Shown: one piece after another, positions 26,423 to 34,724 of the stretch
Layout of the letters: every line of letters begins with the position of its first letter
Position numbering within the stretch: the stretch's first letter is position 1
Assembly (NCBI RefSeq): GCF_003339845.1
Contig: NZ_PPTR01000002.1
Coordinates: forward strand, 124,001 to 188,000
Length of the DNA: 64,000 nucleotides
Source: Gordonibacter sp. 28C
Lineage (GTDB): Bacteria; Actinomycetota; Coriobacteriia; Coriobacteriales; Eggerthellaceae
Direction: 5' to 3'
The notes under the pieces: generated by a model
The model's input: only the letters and a program-made list of their open reading frames with translations
Told to the model about the DNA's origin: nothing
The model's database searches: none
Made by a program: the position numbers and the translations under genes

Positions 26423-28735
26423 TTAGTCTTGGTCCAGGCTACGGACGCGGCGGACGTTGCACATGACACCCTTGTACGGGGCGCCGAAACCGAGCTTGCC
26501 AACGTTGAAGTGCGGCACCAGGCTGTTGAAGTTGGACTTCCACACGCCGAACAGGTTGGGCTCTTCGCCGTCCTGCTCGGGGAACCACCAGCCGTGGGCG
26601 CAGTTCAGGATGCCGGGCTTGATGACCGGGGTGATCTCGGCCTTGAAGCGGGCCTCGCCGAACATGTTGTACACCTCGCACCAGTCGCCGTCGGTGATGC
26701 CGTACTCTTCAGCGGTCTCGGGGTTGATCTGAACCCACGGCCACGGATCGATCTGGCGCAGCGACGGAACATGACGGTGCTCGGAGTGGAAGGAGCTGTA
26801 GCGGCGCGAGCCGGACGTGGTGATCAGCGGGTACTGACCGGCGAAGTCGGGCTTGCTGATGGGGCTGTAGTTCGGCTCCTCGTAGTACGGCAGCGGATCC
26901 TCGCCCCAGGATTCGTACAGAATCGAGTAGGCTTCGATCTGGCCGGTGATGGTGTTGAAGCCGGGCTCGCCGTCGAAGCGGAGCAGGCCCTTCTCGTACT
27001 TCTCGTACTCGAAGCCGTGGGCGCCGGGCTGGTAGAGGCCCTCCTCCTGGAACTGCTTCCAATCCATGCCGAGCTCTTTGAGCTGGTCGCTGTAGAAGTC
27101 CTCGACGGCCGTCGCGAGGGCAGCCTCGTCGAAGGACTTGCCGTCGGCCGGCTTGTACCACGGCCACCAGGACGGGTTGAGGCGCTGGCCGAACATGAGG
27201 CAGATCTCCACGTCGGACTTGCACTCGCCGACCTGCAGGGCCTTGTTCATGGGGCCCATGAACACGGTGTTGCGGCCGTAGTGCGTGAGCACAATGCCGT
27301 TGTGCTCGGCCCAGGTGGCCATCGGCAGGAAGTAGTCGCCCACGGCCATGGCCGTCGGGGTCATGGTGAGGTCCTGCACAACCACGAACTCGAGCTTCTG
27401 CAGCGCCTTGTGCCAACGCTTGGGCTGCGCGGAGCACGTCGGGGTCAGGAAGTTGGAGCTGTTGAACCAGCCCATCTTCAGCGCGTAGGGCTCGTCGGTC
27501 TCCATGGTGTTCAGCGTCTCGTCGGGCTGGGTGGTGGCCATGCCGGTGGACAGGCCGGGCCAGGCGGCGGCGCCGATGCGCTTCGACCAAACCTCGTCGT
27601 CCATAGCGCCACGCTGCTCCATACGCCACTTGCCGAGCAGAGCGGACGGAGGACCGAGCGTCAGGCCGCCGGGACGGTCGATGGAGCCGGCCAGAGCCGC
27701 CAGGATGATGAACGCCTGGGACAGCTGCACGCCGTTCTTGTTCTGGTCGAACGCGAGGCCCCAAGCCCAACCGATCGGACGCTCGGTGCCCACGATGTGG
27801 GCGACGCGCTTGATGTCCTCGGCCGGAACGCCGGTGATCTCGGCAACCTTGTCGACCGGGTACTCGGCCGCGCGGGCCTTCATGTCGTCGAGGCCGTAGA
27901 TCCACTTCTCGGCGAACTCCTGATCGTACTCCTCGTTCTCGAACATGAGGTTCATGATGCCGAGCGCGAGGGCCGTGTCGGTCTGCGGGCGGACCTGCAG
28001 GTTGATGTTGCCGTCATGGGCGCCCACCCACGTGATGCGGGGGTCGATGGAGATGATGTGCGTGCCGAGCTTCATCAGGTCGACGAGGCAGTGGCCGAAG
28101 AAGCCGTCGCCGTTGGAGGGCAGGGGCTCCTTGCCCCAAACCACGATCCACTTCGGCACGGTGTAGCGCGGATCCTGGTAGCTGCCCGGCAGGTGGCCGG
28201 CGTAGTCGAGCTCGGGATAGCCCGCGCCCAGCACGTAGTCGGCGATGGAGCAGCGCGGACCGTAGCAGGACCAACCGGACTGCGTGTAGCAGCAGTTGGG
28301 CGACTGCAGGACGGAGAACGTCAGCGCGTAGTAGAAAATGCAAGCCTCACGGCCGGTGCCGCCGAAAACCACGATGGACTCGGGGCCGTAGGTGTTCTGG
28401 AAGTAGCGGACCTTGTCGCAGATGGTGTCCAGAGCCTCGTCCCACGTGGTCTGAACCCACTTGTCCTTGCCGCGGTCCTCAGGGTTGCGCTTCATCGGGT
28501 GGATGATACGCGACGGAGCGTACGTGTACTCGCGAAGCGCGAGGTTCATCGCATTGACGCGGCCGGTGGTGATGGGGTTGTCATCGTCGCCCTCGACGCG
28601 GATGAGCTCGCCGTCCTTCGTCACGACCTTGACGCCGTATCCAACCGGGTGGCTTCCCGGAGGAGACCACGTGTTGCTGCGGGTGACGACCGTCCCGTCT
28701 TCCATCACGGTTTGCCACTGTTTACCGTATGCCAT
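26423..28735 (-). CDS. Molybdopterin oxidoreductase, catalytic subunit, lacking N-terminal Fe-S motif
   Basis: 770-residue DMSO-reductase superfamily protein: VVFGGTGREA (118-131 region), IVVWGKEPL, HIISIDPRITW, WGLAFDQNKNGVQLSQ, DYFLPMATWAEHNG and a molydopterin-dinucleotide-binding C-terminal domain (TTSGSRRYSSFHSEHR to AHGWWFPE). The usual CxxCxxxC cluster motif is absent; the first cysteine is C106. Molybdenum-ligand candidates lie in SGWSCYGPRC (S153, C157, C162). No Tat signal, so cytoplasmic. It resembles the group holding pyrogallol transhydroxylase and gut catechol dehydroxylases; without an Fe-S relay, a redox-neutral or unusual reaction is plausible. Substrate unknown; the MFS and LuxR neighbours suggest a small imported, probably aromatic, compound. 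Confidence 0.85.
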   Translation of the reverse strand: MAYGKQWQTVMEDGTVVTRSNTWSPPGSHPVGYGVKVVTKDGELIRVEGDDDNPITTGRVNAMNLALREYTYAPSRIIHPMKRNPEDRGKDKWVQTTWDEALDTICDKVRYFQNTYGPESIVVFGGTGREACIFYYALTFSVLQSPNCCYTQSGWSCYGPRCSIADYVLGAGYPELDYAGHLPGSYQDPRYTVPKWIVVWGKEPLPSNGDGFFGHCLVDLMKLGTHIISIDPRITWVGAHDGNINLQVRPQTDTALALGIMNLMFENEEYDQEFAEKWIYGLDDMKARAAEYPVDKVAEITGVPAEDIKRVAHIVGTERPIGWAWGLAFDQNKNGVQLSQAFIILAALAGSIDRPGGLTLGPPSALLGKWRMEQRGAMDDEVWSKRIGAAAWPGLSTGMATTQPDETLNTMETDEPYALKMGWFNSSNFLTPTCSAQPKRWHKALQKLEFVVVQDLTMTPTAMAVGDYFLPMATWAEHNGIVLTHYGRNTVFMGPMNKALQVGECKSDVEICLMFGQRLNPSWWPWYKPADGKSFDEAALATAVEDFYSDQLKELGMDWKQFQEEGLYQPGAHGFEYEKYEKGLLRFDGEPGFNTITGQIEAYSILYESWGEDPLPYYEEPNYSPISKPDFAGQYPLITTSGSRRYSSFHSEHRHVPSLRQIDPWPWVQINPETAEEYGITDGDWCEVYNMFGEARFKAEITPVIKPGILNCAHGWWFPEQDGEEPNLFGVWKSNFNSLVPHFNVGKLGFGAPYKGVMCNVRRVRSLDQD

Positions 28736-28847
28736 ATTCTCCTTCTTTCTACACTATCACTCGTGTTCGGTAGAAGCATCTCTGCGCTTGTCATCGCGCG
28801 AAACCTCGTGGATCCTCGTGCCGGGGACCACCCCCTTCCCTCGAGTG

Positions 28848-28873
28848 CGGTGCCCGTCCCCTTGCGGGCACCG
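28848..28873 (-). promoter_or_regulatory. Hairpin between zinc-ribbon gene and molybdoenzyme gene
   Basis: A 9-base stem, CGGTGCCCG (28848-28856) with CGGGCACCG (28865-28873) and an 8-base loop, lies in the 155-base spacer. No T-run follows on the minus strand. It could be a processing site or attenuator that sets different expression of the two genes. Confidence 0.4.
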
Positions 28874-28890
28874 GCTTCTGCTTTGTCCGC

Positions 28891-29151
28891 TTACGCGGTA
28901 GGAGGCTTGGGAGCGCCGGGGGCCGCAGGGGCCTTCGGGGCGCCGGGAGCGCCAGGGGCGGCAGGAGCCGCAGGGGCGCCGGGAGCCGCGTTCGGCAGCG
29001 GCTTCTCGCCGTTGATGTACGGCGTGAAGTCCGCTTTGCAGAACGGGCATGCCTTCAACGTGACGCCGGCCATCATCTGAATGGTCTTGCCGCACTCGGG
29101 GCACTTGTTCATGCCGCCGCTAGCACCTGCATCTGCTGGTCTGAAACACAT
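28891..29151 (-). CDS. Zinc-ribbon protein with Ala/Pro/Gly tail
   Basis: 86 residues. Two CPxC knuckles (NKCPECGK and KACPFCKADF) form a rubredoxin/zinc-ribbon-like site. They are followed by a flexible tail built of AAPGAP/GAPKAP repeats. The start at 29151 is set by GGAGG seven bases upstream; a downstream ATG would remove 13 residues. It is the first gene upstream of the molybdopterin enzyme and in the same direction, so it may act as a metal or scaffold accessory. The tail could be a length-variable linker. Function unknown. Confidence 0.72.
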   Translation of the reverse strand: MCFRPADAGASGGMNKCPECGKTIQMMAGVTLKACPFCKADFTPYINGEKPLPNAAPGAPAAPAAPGAPGAPKAPAAPGAPKPPTA

Positions 29152-29283
29152 AGGGGATCCTCCATCTCGATTCTTCGGCCGGTTTCGGCAGCGCCGCACG
29201 CCGCCTTGTTCCGACCCCTTGCCGTAACGGTCGCCAGAAGAGCTGACGGGATACAGCTTAGTTGCCGCAGCGGGCCGAGCATC

Positions 29284-29346
29284 GAATCGCAAGGACAATT
29301 TTGGGGATCATACCATCGTCCCCCGAGGTTGATTTTCATCAACCCC
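29284..29346. promoter_or_regulatory. Conserved block, copy 1 (in front of molybdoenzyme operon)
   Basis: This block matches 32554-32616. The core at 29314-29339 (CATCGTCCC ... GAGGTTGATTTTCAT) agrees with 32583-32608 at 24 of 26 bases, and the flanks share GAATC and AGGAC-N2-TTTTGG. Copy 1 also has a perfect inverted repeat GGTTGAT-TTTC-ATCAACC at 29327-29344. It is probably a regulator-binding site; the nearby LuxR protein is the best candidate. Confidence 0.6.
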
Positions 29347-29471
29347 TCTGAGTACTAAAGAAGATAATGCCTGTTCAAGTTACGTTTTCCGTTTACTGCA
29401 ACCATCGCGTTGCCAACTTGTCGAAGCACGGGTAAACAACGTCCGACCCCTCTTGGCGTACGGCCCTGAGG

Positions 29472-29477
29472 TATAAT
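29472..29477 (+). promoter_or_regulatory. -10 box for the 29514 gene
   Basis: A perfect TATAAT, with no good -35 at 16-18 bases. Transcription would begin near 29484, which argues against a GTG start at 29484 and for the TTG at 29514. Confidence 0.5.
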
Positions 29478-29513
29478 CTTGTTGTGCAAGAACGCGCCTC
29501 AAAGGGGGATTCT

Positions 29514-30125
29514 TTGAAGAACAACAAGGTGTACCTGCCCGTGGACGCCATCGCGCGCCACGAGGACTTCGACGTGTGGTACGAGGACGGCGACACGTTC
29601 CTCAGCATCAAGGGAGACTGGTCGAGCGAGCGCGACAGGGCGACGATCTTCGGGCGCATGGGCGGCGAGATGGGGCACATCAAGCCCGATCACAAGGCCC
29701 TCACCTACTACTTGAAGCTCGAACGATGGGAATACGTGTTCCACACGCTCCACCTCTTCCGGCATTACTACGTCAACGGGATGAAGTGGCAGATCGACGG
29801 GTCGCTCGCGAACCCGCCGTTCGACTTCGTCAACGAGGACGACCGCACGAAGGAGGTGCACGTGCAGGCGGTCAACTTCAAGGGCCACGGCGAATGCTAC
29901 GAGATCAGGGCAAAAGACGTGTCCAAGCTGCGCATAGCCGTCGCGGCCGTGATCGCCATGGGCCTCAAGGAGGAGTACAAGGGTCTGAGCGAAGGCCTCA
30001 AGGATCCCAACGCCTCCAAGCTCAAGAAGGCCCAGAACTGGCTCTTCGCAGACAAGGGCATCCGCTACGAGGACCTGCCCGACCTGGACGAGAGGCTGCT
30101 CGAACCTGCAGGCGACCAGGACTGA
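29514..30125 (+). CDS. Hypothetical protein, 203 aa (TTG start)
   Basis: Soluble protein of 203 residues without a recognised family, signal peptide or membrane helix. Composition is aromatic- and acid-rich (DVWYEDGDTFLSIKGDW, WEYVFHTLHLFRHYYVNG), ending with a lysine-rich helix (DPNASKLKKAQNWLF) and an acidic tail. TTG 29514 follows GGGGG at six bases; an upstream GTG at 29484 is also in frame but coincides with the predicted transcript start. It lies between the molybdoenzyme operon and transporter but on the opposite strand. A link to them is unproven. Confidence 0.7.
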   Translation: MKNNKVYLPVDAIARHEDFDVWYEDGDTFLSIKGDWSSERDRATIFGRMGGEMGHIKPDHKALTYYLKLERWEYVFHTLHLFRHYYVNGMKWQIDGSLANPPFDFVNEDDRTKEVHVQAVNFKGHGECYEIRAKDVSKLRIAVAAVIAMGLKEEYKGLSEGLKDPNASKLKKAQNWLFADKGIRYEDLPDLDERLLEPAGDQD

Positions 30126-30144
30126 CCCTTCCGGCAAGGCAACG

Positions 30145-30198
30145 GCGGAAAGGCCCCTTGGAACGGCGCGAAACGCGCCTGCCAGGGGGCCTTTCCGC
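30145..30198 (+). terminator. Branched terminator after the 29514 gene
   Basis: A 17-pair outer stem begins GCGGAAAGGCCCC (30145-30157) and pairs with 30186-30198 and adjacent bases. An inner hairpin GGCGCG-AAA-CGCGCC lies at 30165-30179. There is no T-run. Confidence 0.65.
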
Positions 30199-30401
30199 AT
30201 CTCAAGGAGGGGAAGGACGCCTTCGGCGAACCTGCCCCTTAGAAAGCGCCTGCGCAGGCCGCTCCCGAGATCGCACGCGACCCGAGCAGGAAGCGGCGCG
30301 GAAAGAACCGGCGTTTCCACGCAGGCCGCTCCCGCCGCGAACCGCCTATCGCCGCAGCGAAACCGCCCGATCCCCTTCCCGTCGAGACGGCGGGAAACGA
30401 A

Positions 30402-30440
30402 GAAGCCCCCGCGTCCTCGTTTCCAAGGAGCGGGGGCTTC
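30402..30440 (-). terminator. Terminator of the MFS transporter gene
   Basis: GAAGCCCCCGC (30402-30412) pairs with GCGGGGGCTTC (30430-30440), with extra pairs TCCT/AGGA inside. It lies 74 bases beyond the transporter stop codon. Confidence 0.65.
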
Positions 30441-30514
30441 GCAAAGCTCAGACTTCAAAGGTGCCGCCGTTGCCGGGCTGTCTCGCCAGGCCCAGCGCAC
30501 CCCACAAGGACGCG

Positions 30515-32206
30515 TTACTTCTTTGCGGCCTTGTTCTTCGCCAGCTGGGCGCCGCCGAAGACGAAGAAGTACAGGAACGGGAGCAGCAGGCCGACGGCCA
30601 TGAGCGGCAGGGCGTAGGGCTGCTTCGACCAGTTGTCCACCGCAAGCGGGCAGACGATGCAGAGCACGGCCAGGATGGCCACGATGACCAGCATGACGAT
30701 GAAGCGCATGTTGCCGTCCCGCTCGGAGGCGCCGAGCTTCTCTTCCTCGGCCGCGAGCTGGTCCATGGACTTGCCGGCGGTCTCCTTCACGAACAGCACC
30801 GTGCAGACGAAGCCGAGGGCGAACGGCACGATGAGCACGAGCACGACCGTCGACCAGTTGGTGGCGCCGGTGGCCGTCTGGAAGAACGCCATGCCGGCGA
30901 TGCCGCCGAGCACGATGGAGGAGGCGGAGCCGCCGAAGCGGGCGAACGCCTGGCACCAGGACGTGCCGGTGTTGCGGATGGCCGTGGGATAGCTCTCGGG
31001 CATGAGGGGCTGGACGGCCGTGATGGCGTAGTTCAGCGCGAAGCCGAAGAGCAGCATGAGGCCGATGCACAGGCCCATGTTGTTCGGAGCCACGAAGATG
31101 GAGCACAGGATGATGGCCACGATGCAGAACAGCCATGCGAAGGCCAGGTTGCGCTTGCGGCCCACCTTGTCGGACACGAAGCCCACGACGATGTTGGAGG
31201 CGATGGCGGCCACGTTGTTCCACGTTTGCAGCGCCACGGAGTCAGCCTGGGAGTAGCCCAGACCCACGAACCACGTGGGGATCCAGGCGTTCATGCCGTA
31301 CACGCAGAACTGACCGACGAAGTAGGCGGCCCAGATGGCGCAGGTCGCCACGATGAACTTGCTCGAGAACAGCACCGAGGGACCGGTCTTGGCGGGCTTC
31401 GGCGGAACGATGAGCAGGGCGGGGTCGTACTCGTGGGACGTGTGGCGCGTGGCCTGCTCGATCTGCGAGAGGCGCTTGCAGGCCATCTCCTTGTTGCCGG
31501 AGTTGGCGTACCAGTGCGGCGTCTCGTGCATGGCGAAGATGAGCACCACGCCGTAGAGCAGCGGGATGGCGCCGATCAGGTAGCACAAACGCCAGTTGGC
31601 GAACATCGTCGCCGTGCCGCCGTCGGCCAGCATGTAGGTGACCTGGTTCGTGAAGTCGCCCAGCAGCGGCGTGGCGGCGTTGCAGATGGGGTTGGCGATG
31701 AGGCCCGCGAGCACCCAGCCGACGACCATGAAGGCCATGCCGAACGTGACGAAAACGCCGCGCTGCTTGGAGGGCATGCTCTCCGAGAACACCGTGGTGA
31801 CCACGGGGATGCAGGAGCCCACGCCGAAGCCGGCGATCAGGCGGAACGCCGCGAAGAACACGATGTCGTTCGCGAACGCCTGCGGCAGCGTGAACAGGCC
31901 GTAGAACATGACGGCGGCGATCAGCGTCTTCTTACGGCCGATCTTGTCGGACATGATGCCGCCGACCGCGCCGCCGAGCACCATGCCGAGCAGGCCCCAG
32001 GTGGTGAGCGAGCCCATGAGCGCGCCCGGGTTCGCGTTGTCGGGCCAGAACGTGTGGGCCACGAACAGGTTCGTCGAGTTGACGATCATGAAGTCGTAGC
32101 CGTCGAAGATCATGGCAAAAGCGAGGAGAACGAAGACAACCCACGTGTGCGAGCTGATACCAATGGAGTCGATAACCTCCGATACGGTAAACTCCTTTTT
32201 ATCCAT
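30515..32206 (-). CDS. MFS transporter, aromatic acid:H+ symporter type
   Basis: 563-residue integral membrane transporter. The first helix carries FDGYDFMIVNS, the DGYD signature of the aromatic acid/H+ symporter (AAHS) group, and the loop 2-3 motif is GGIMSDKIGRKK. Loop 8-9 repeats it as GFVSDKVGRKRN. After the usual 12 helices there is a charged linker (about 470-495) and two more hydrophobic helices (MRFIVMLVIVAILAVLCIV and LPLMAVGLLLPFLYFFVF), giving 14 predicted spans. Start 32206 follows AAGGAGGG. The shared regulatory block upstream ties it to the molybdoenzyme operon, so it probably imports that enzyme's substrate. Confidence 0.87.
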   Translation of the reverse strand: MDKKEFTVSEVIDSIGISSHTWVVFVLLAFAMIFDGYDFMIVNSTNLFVAHTFWPDNANPGALMGSLTTWGLLGMVLGGAVGGIMSDKIGRKKTLIAAVMFYGLFTLPQAFANDIVFFAAFRLIAGFGVGSCIPVVTTVFSESMPSKQRGVFVTFGMAFMVVGWVLAGLIANPICNAATPLLGDFTNQVTYMLADGGTATMFANWRLCYLIGAIPLLYGVVLIFAMHETPHWYANSGNKEMACKRLSQIEQATRHTSHEYDPALLIVPPKPAKTGPSVLFSSKFIVATCAIWAAYFVGQFCVYGMNAWIPTWFVGLGYSQADSVALQTWNNVAAIASNIVVGFVSDKVGRKRNLAFAWLFCIVAIILCSIFVAPNNMGLCIGLMLLFGFALNYAITAVQPLMPESYPTAIRNTGTSWCQAFARFGGSASSIVLGGIAGMAFFQTATGATNWSTVVLVLIVPFALGFVCTVLFVKETAGKSMDQLAAEEEKLGASERDGNMRFIVMLVIVAILAVLCIVCPLAVDNWSKQPYALPLMAVGLLLPFLYFFVFGGAQLAKNKAAKK

Positions 32207-32553
32207 GAATCCCTCCTTCAGTGTGATTTGTTCGATGAGAAACCAACAGAACATGTGCTTTTGAGACTACCTTGATGATTTCTTGCTTCCCCTGCACAGT
32301 AGTAAGACCGGAATCGCAGCGTGCCTGCAGGAAATTACGGACGCCCCCGTGCTTCGCGAGCAACGGGCGCTTCCATAGTTTCGATCGCCCCTACCCCAAC
32401 GGCAATCGCAACCCGCCTCCAAGAACGCGTCTCAACCAGAAGAACCGACTGCGCGCATCCTCCCTTCCGCGATTTCTACCGCCTATTCGATCGCTTCTCC
32501 TACCACAGAAGCTGACAGAATCGAGCATAAGCAACGGCGAGGGTATGATTGTC

Positions 32554-32616
32554 GAATCACGAGGACGTTTTTGGATGAGCCCCATCGTCCCGAGAGGTTG
32601 ATTTTCATAGTCCCGA
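32554..32616. promoter_or_regulatory. Conserved block, copy 2 (between MFS and LuxR genes)
   Basis: Same block as 29284-29346. The core is at 32583-32608. The inverted repeat is weaker here (GGTTGAT-TTTC-ATAGTCC). In both copies the minus-strand gene to the left (enzyme operon, transporter) is the common target. Confidence 0.6.
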
Positions 32617-32671
32617 AAACTACGGTAAACCTGTTAGACCTGATGGGGATACTATGACGGGATTATTGCAT

Positions 32672-32700
32672 TTGAATCGAGCGGGAGAAACGTTTATAGT
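32672..32700 (+). promoter_or_regulatory. Promoter of the LuxR gene
   Basis: TTGAAT (32672-32677), 17-base spacer, TATAGT (32695-32700). Transcription would start near 32707, about 60 bases downstream of conserved block copy 2 core's end plus spacer, so the block could act on this promoter too. Confidence 0.65.
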
Positions 32701-32826
32701 TAATCACACCGGTCGGATCGACGTTCCGAAAAGACGTCGACCTAACGTGAACGGCGTCAGCGAAACCGCGCCCCGGCCGAGGAGACTGTGTCCGATGATC
32801 GCATCGACAGGGGAATGCGAGGAAGC

Positions 32827-34605
32827 ATGGCTATCACCTTTCCGCGTATCAGCATAACGGTGGACGACGATCGGGGTATGGGGACGCAAGGCGAGTTGAA
32901 CGTCTTGTCGCTCGGCTTCGGCATACACCAAGCTTGGATCTACACCGCCATGTTCGGCACGAACTCCATTTTCCAAGCCCAACCCCCCACCATCTTCTCC
33001 GGCTTCGCGGAATCGTCGGTTTCGCTGGTGTTCCTCATCTCCATCGTGGTGTTCGGGCTCTCGCTGCTGTTCGCCGCCATCACCGACCAGAAGTTCCTGC
33101 GGTTCTACACGGCCAAGCGCGTGCTTCTGGGGGCGGCCGTGCTCACGGCCCTGGGCACGTTCGCCGTGTTCGCCTCGTCGGTGCCCGGCGCCGTGGGCGT
33201 CGCGGCCACCGTGTTCGCCGGCGTGGCCACCGGCATCGGATCGGCGCTGTTGCTGCTGTTCTGGGGCACGGCCTACTCGCGCTACGGAGCCGCCACCATC
33301 GTCATGAACACGGCCGTGGCCATCGTCATAGCCGTGGCCATCTACTCCGTGGCGCTCCATGTGATCCCCTCGCCGTTCTCGGGCGTGCTCACGGCCTGCC
33401 TGCCGCTGCTGGAGCTGCCGCTGCTGTGGCACCTGACGCCGGTGAGCTACGCCGTGCGCCACGCCATACCCATCTTCAACCCGCTCCCGGTGCGCAAGGG
33501 CCCGTTCTCGCTGCGCTTCGCCCTGCCCGTGCTGCTGTTCGGCTTCTCGCTGGGCGCGCTGAGGTCCATATCCACGCAGGTCATTCTGCCGTCGTCCGAC
33601 CTCACCACGCAGCTGCTGGCGCTGTTCGCCGGCGGCGCGGCCACCGTGCTGCTGCTGGTGACCACGTTCTCCATCGACAAGCGCAGCCACTGGGACTTCC
33701 TGTTCCGCCCGCTCATCCCGTTCATAGCCGTCACGCTGTTCTTCCTGCCCTCGCTGGCGCTGGAGAACTCGATGATCGCCGCGCTCGTGCTGCTGACGGG
33801 CTACATGTGCTTCGAGGCGCTCATGTGGGTGTTCTTCGGGGAGCTGTCGCAGGAGTTCCGCCTGTCGCCCATATTCGTGTTCGGCGTGGGGCGCGGCTGC
33901 TTGGCCCTGGGCTCGCTCGCCGGATCGCTGTCGGTGGTGGATCCCACGTTCCTGGATTCGCTCACGCCGTTCGGCGAGGCGGGAGGCGCGGTGCTCATCA
34001 TGTTCGCCATGGTGGTGGCCTACGCCCTGCTGCCGCGCGTGCGCGACATCAAGCGCATCATCATCGCGGGCGGGCATAATTTCAGCGCTATCGAAACCTT
34101 CAACCGCCAGATCGAACAGGTGACTTGGGGCGCCAGGCACAGCGACGACGAGGCGGAAGCGATGCCGACGCCCGTGCCGGGGACGTTCTACGGCGCGGGA
34201 GCATCCAAACCGGATGCGGCGGTCGGCGCGAGCGCCTACAGCCAAGCCGTCGTGCCGGGCTGGCGCGGAGCCAGCATCGGGGCCACGCCGCCGTCGACCT
34301 TGGCGACGCCGACGCACGAGGACAAGCAGCCGGCCGAAGCGGTCTCGGACGACGAACGCTCGCGCAAGAGCGGGCGGTTCCGCTCGCAGTGCGAGGTCAT
34401 CGCCGACCGCTACCTGCTGTCGCGCCGCGAGACCGAGGTCATGTTCCTGCTGGCCAAGGGCCACAACGCCGCCTACATCCAGGACAAGCTGTGCATCTCG
34501 AAGAGCACGGCCAAGACGCACATCAGCCATATCTACCGCAAGCTCGATATCCACAACCAGCAGGAGCTGCTGTCCATGGTGGACGAGGCGCGCGACGAGC
34601 TGTAG
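32827..34605 (+). CDS. Membrane-embedded LuxR family regulator
   Basis: 592-residue one-protein sensor-regulator. Residues about 15-415 form roughly twelve hydrophobic helices (for example SLVFLISIVVFGLSLLFAAI and MIAALVLLTGYMCFEALMWV). A disordered linker rich in Ala/Pro/Gly spans about 430-520. The C-terminal LuxR helix-turn-helix is intact (LSRRETEVMFLLAKGHNAAY, then STAKTHISHIYRKLDIHN). ATG 32827 with AGGA is chosen; GTG 32788 is an alternative. Proteins of this form are expanded in Eggerthella-type bacteria beside metabolic genes. It is divergent from the transporter and probably senses the pathway's substrate at the membrane. Confidence 0.87.
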   Translation: MAITFPRISITVDDDRGMGTQGELNVLSLGFGIHQAWIYTAMFGTNSIFQAQPPTIFSGFAESSVSLVFLISIVVFGLSLLFAAITDQKFLRFYTAKRVLLGAAVLTALGTFAVFASSVPGAVGVAATVFAGVATGIGSALLLLFWGTAYSRYGAATIVMNTAVAIVIAVAIYSVALHVIPSPFSGVLTACLPLLELPLLWHLTPVSYAVRHAIPIFNPLPVRKGPFSLRFALPVLLFGFSLGALRSISTQVILPSSDLTTQLLALFAGGAATVLLLVTTFSIDKRSHWDFLFRPLIPFIAVTLFFLPSLALENSMIAALVLLTGYMCFEALMWVFFGELSQEFRLSPIFVFGVGRGCLALGSLAGSLSVVDPTFLDSLTPFGEAGGAVLIMFAMVVAYALLPRVRDIKRIIIAGGHNFSAIETFNRQIEQVTWGARHSDDEAEAMPTPVPGTFYGAGASKPDAAVGASAYSQAVVPGWRGASIGATPPSTLATPTHEDKQPAEAVSDDERSRKSGRFRSQCEVIADRYLLSRRETEVMFLLAKGHNAAYIQDKLCISKSTAKTHISHIYRKLDIHNQQELLSMVDEARDEL

Positions 34606-34622
34606 GAGGGCGCGGGCGGGCG

Positions 34623-34656
34623 TGCCCTGCGGGCGGCTTCGTCGGCCCGCAGGGCA
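34623..34656. terminator. Convergent terminator (LuxR / DegV)
   Basis: A perfect 12-base stem TGCCCTGCGGGC (34623-34634) with 34645-34656 and a 10-base loop. It serves the convergent LuxR and DegV genes; no T-run. Confidence 0.6.
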
Positions 34657-34724
34657 AGGACCCTGGTTCTTGCCGCTCCGCAAGACGCGTTTTCTAAGGT
34701 CGTCGGCGAGGGCAGAGGCTTTGC

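Larger units (their letters stand above)
29152..29513. other. Divergent control region of the molybdoenzyme operon
   Basis: No gene. It contains the conserved block at 29284-29346 shared with 32554-32616, and on the plus side a TATAAT box for the next gene. Confidence 0.6.
30126..30514. other. Intergenic region with two terminators
   Basis: No gene is seen. It separates convergent genes and holds the hairpins at 30145-30198 and 30402-30440. Confidence 0.65.
32207..32826. other. 620-base divergent control region
   Basis: No gene is seen. It holds the second copy of the conserved block (32554-32616) and a good LuxR-gene promoter (32672-32700). The left 340 bases next to the transporter show nothing I can identify beyond its ribosome site. 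Confidence 0.6.

Noticed and set aside
26429-29080. An 883-codon plus-strand frame opposite the molybdoenzyme operon
   Set aside because: Shadow frame; the minus-strand genes have clear family motifs and ribosome sites.
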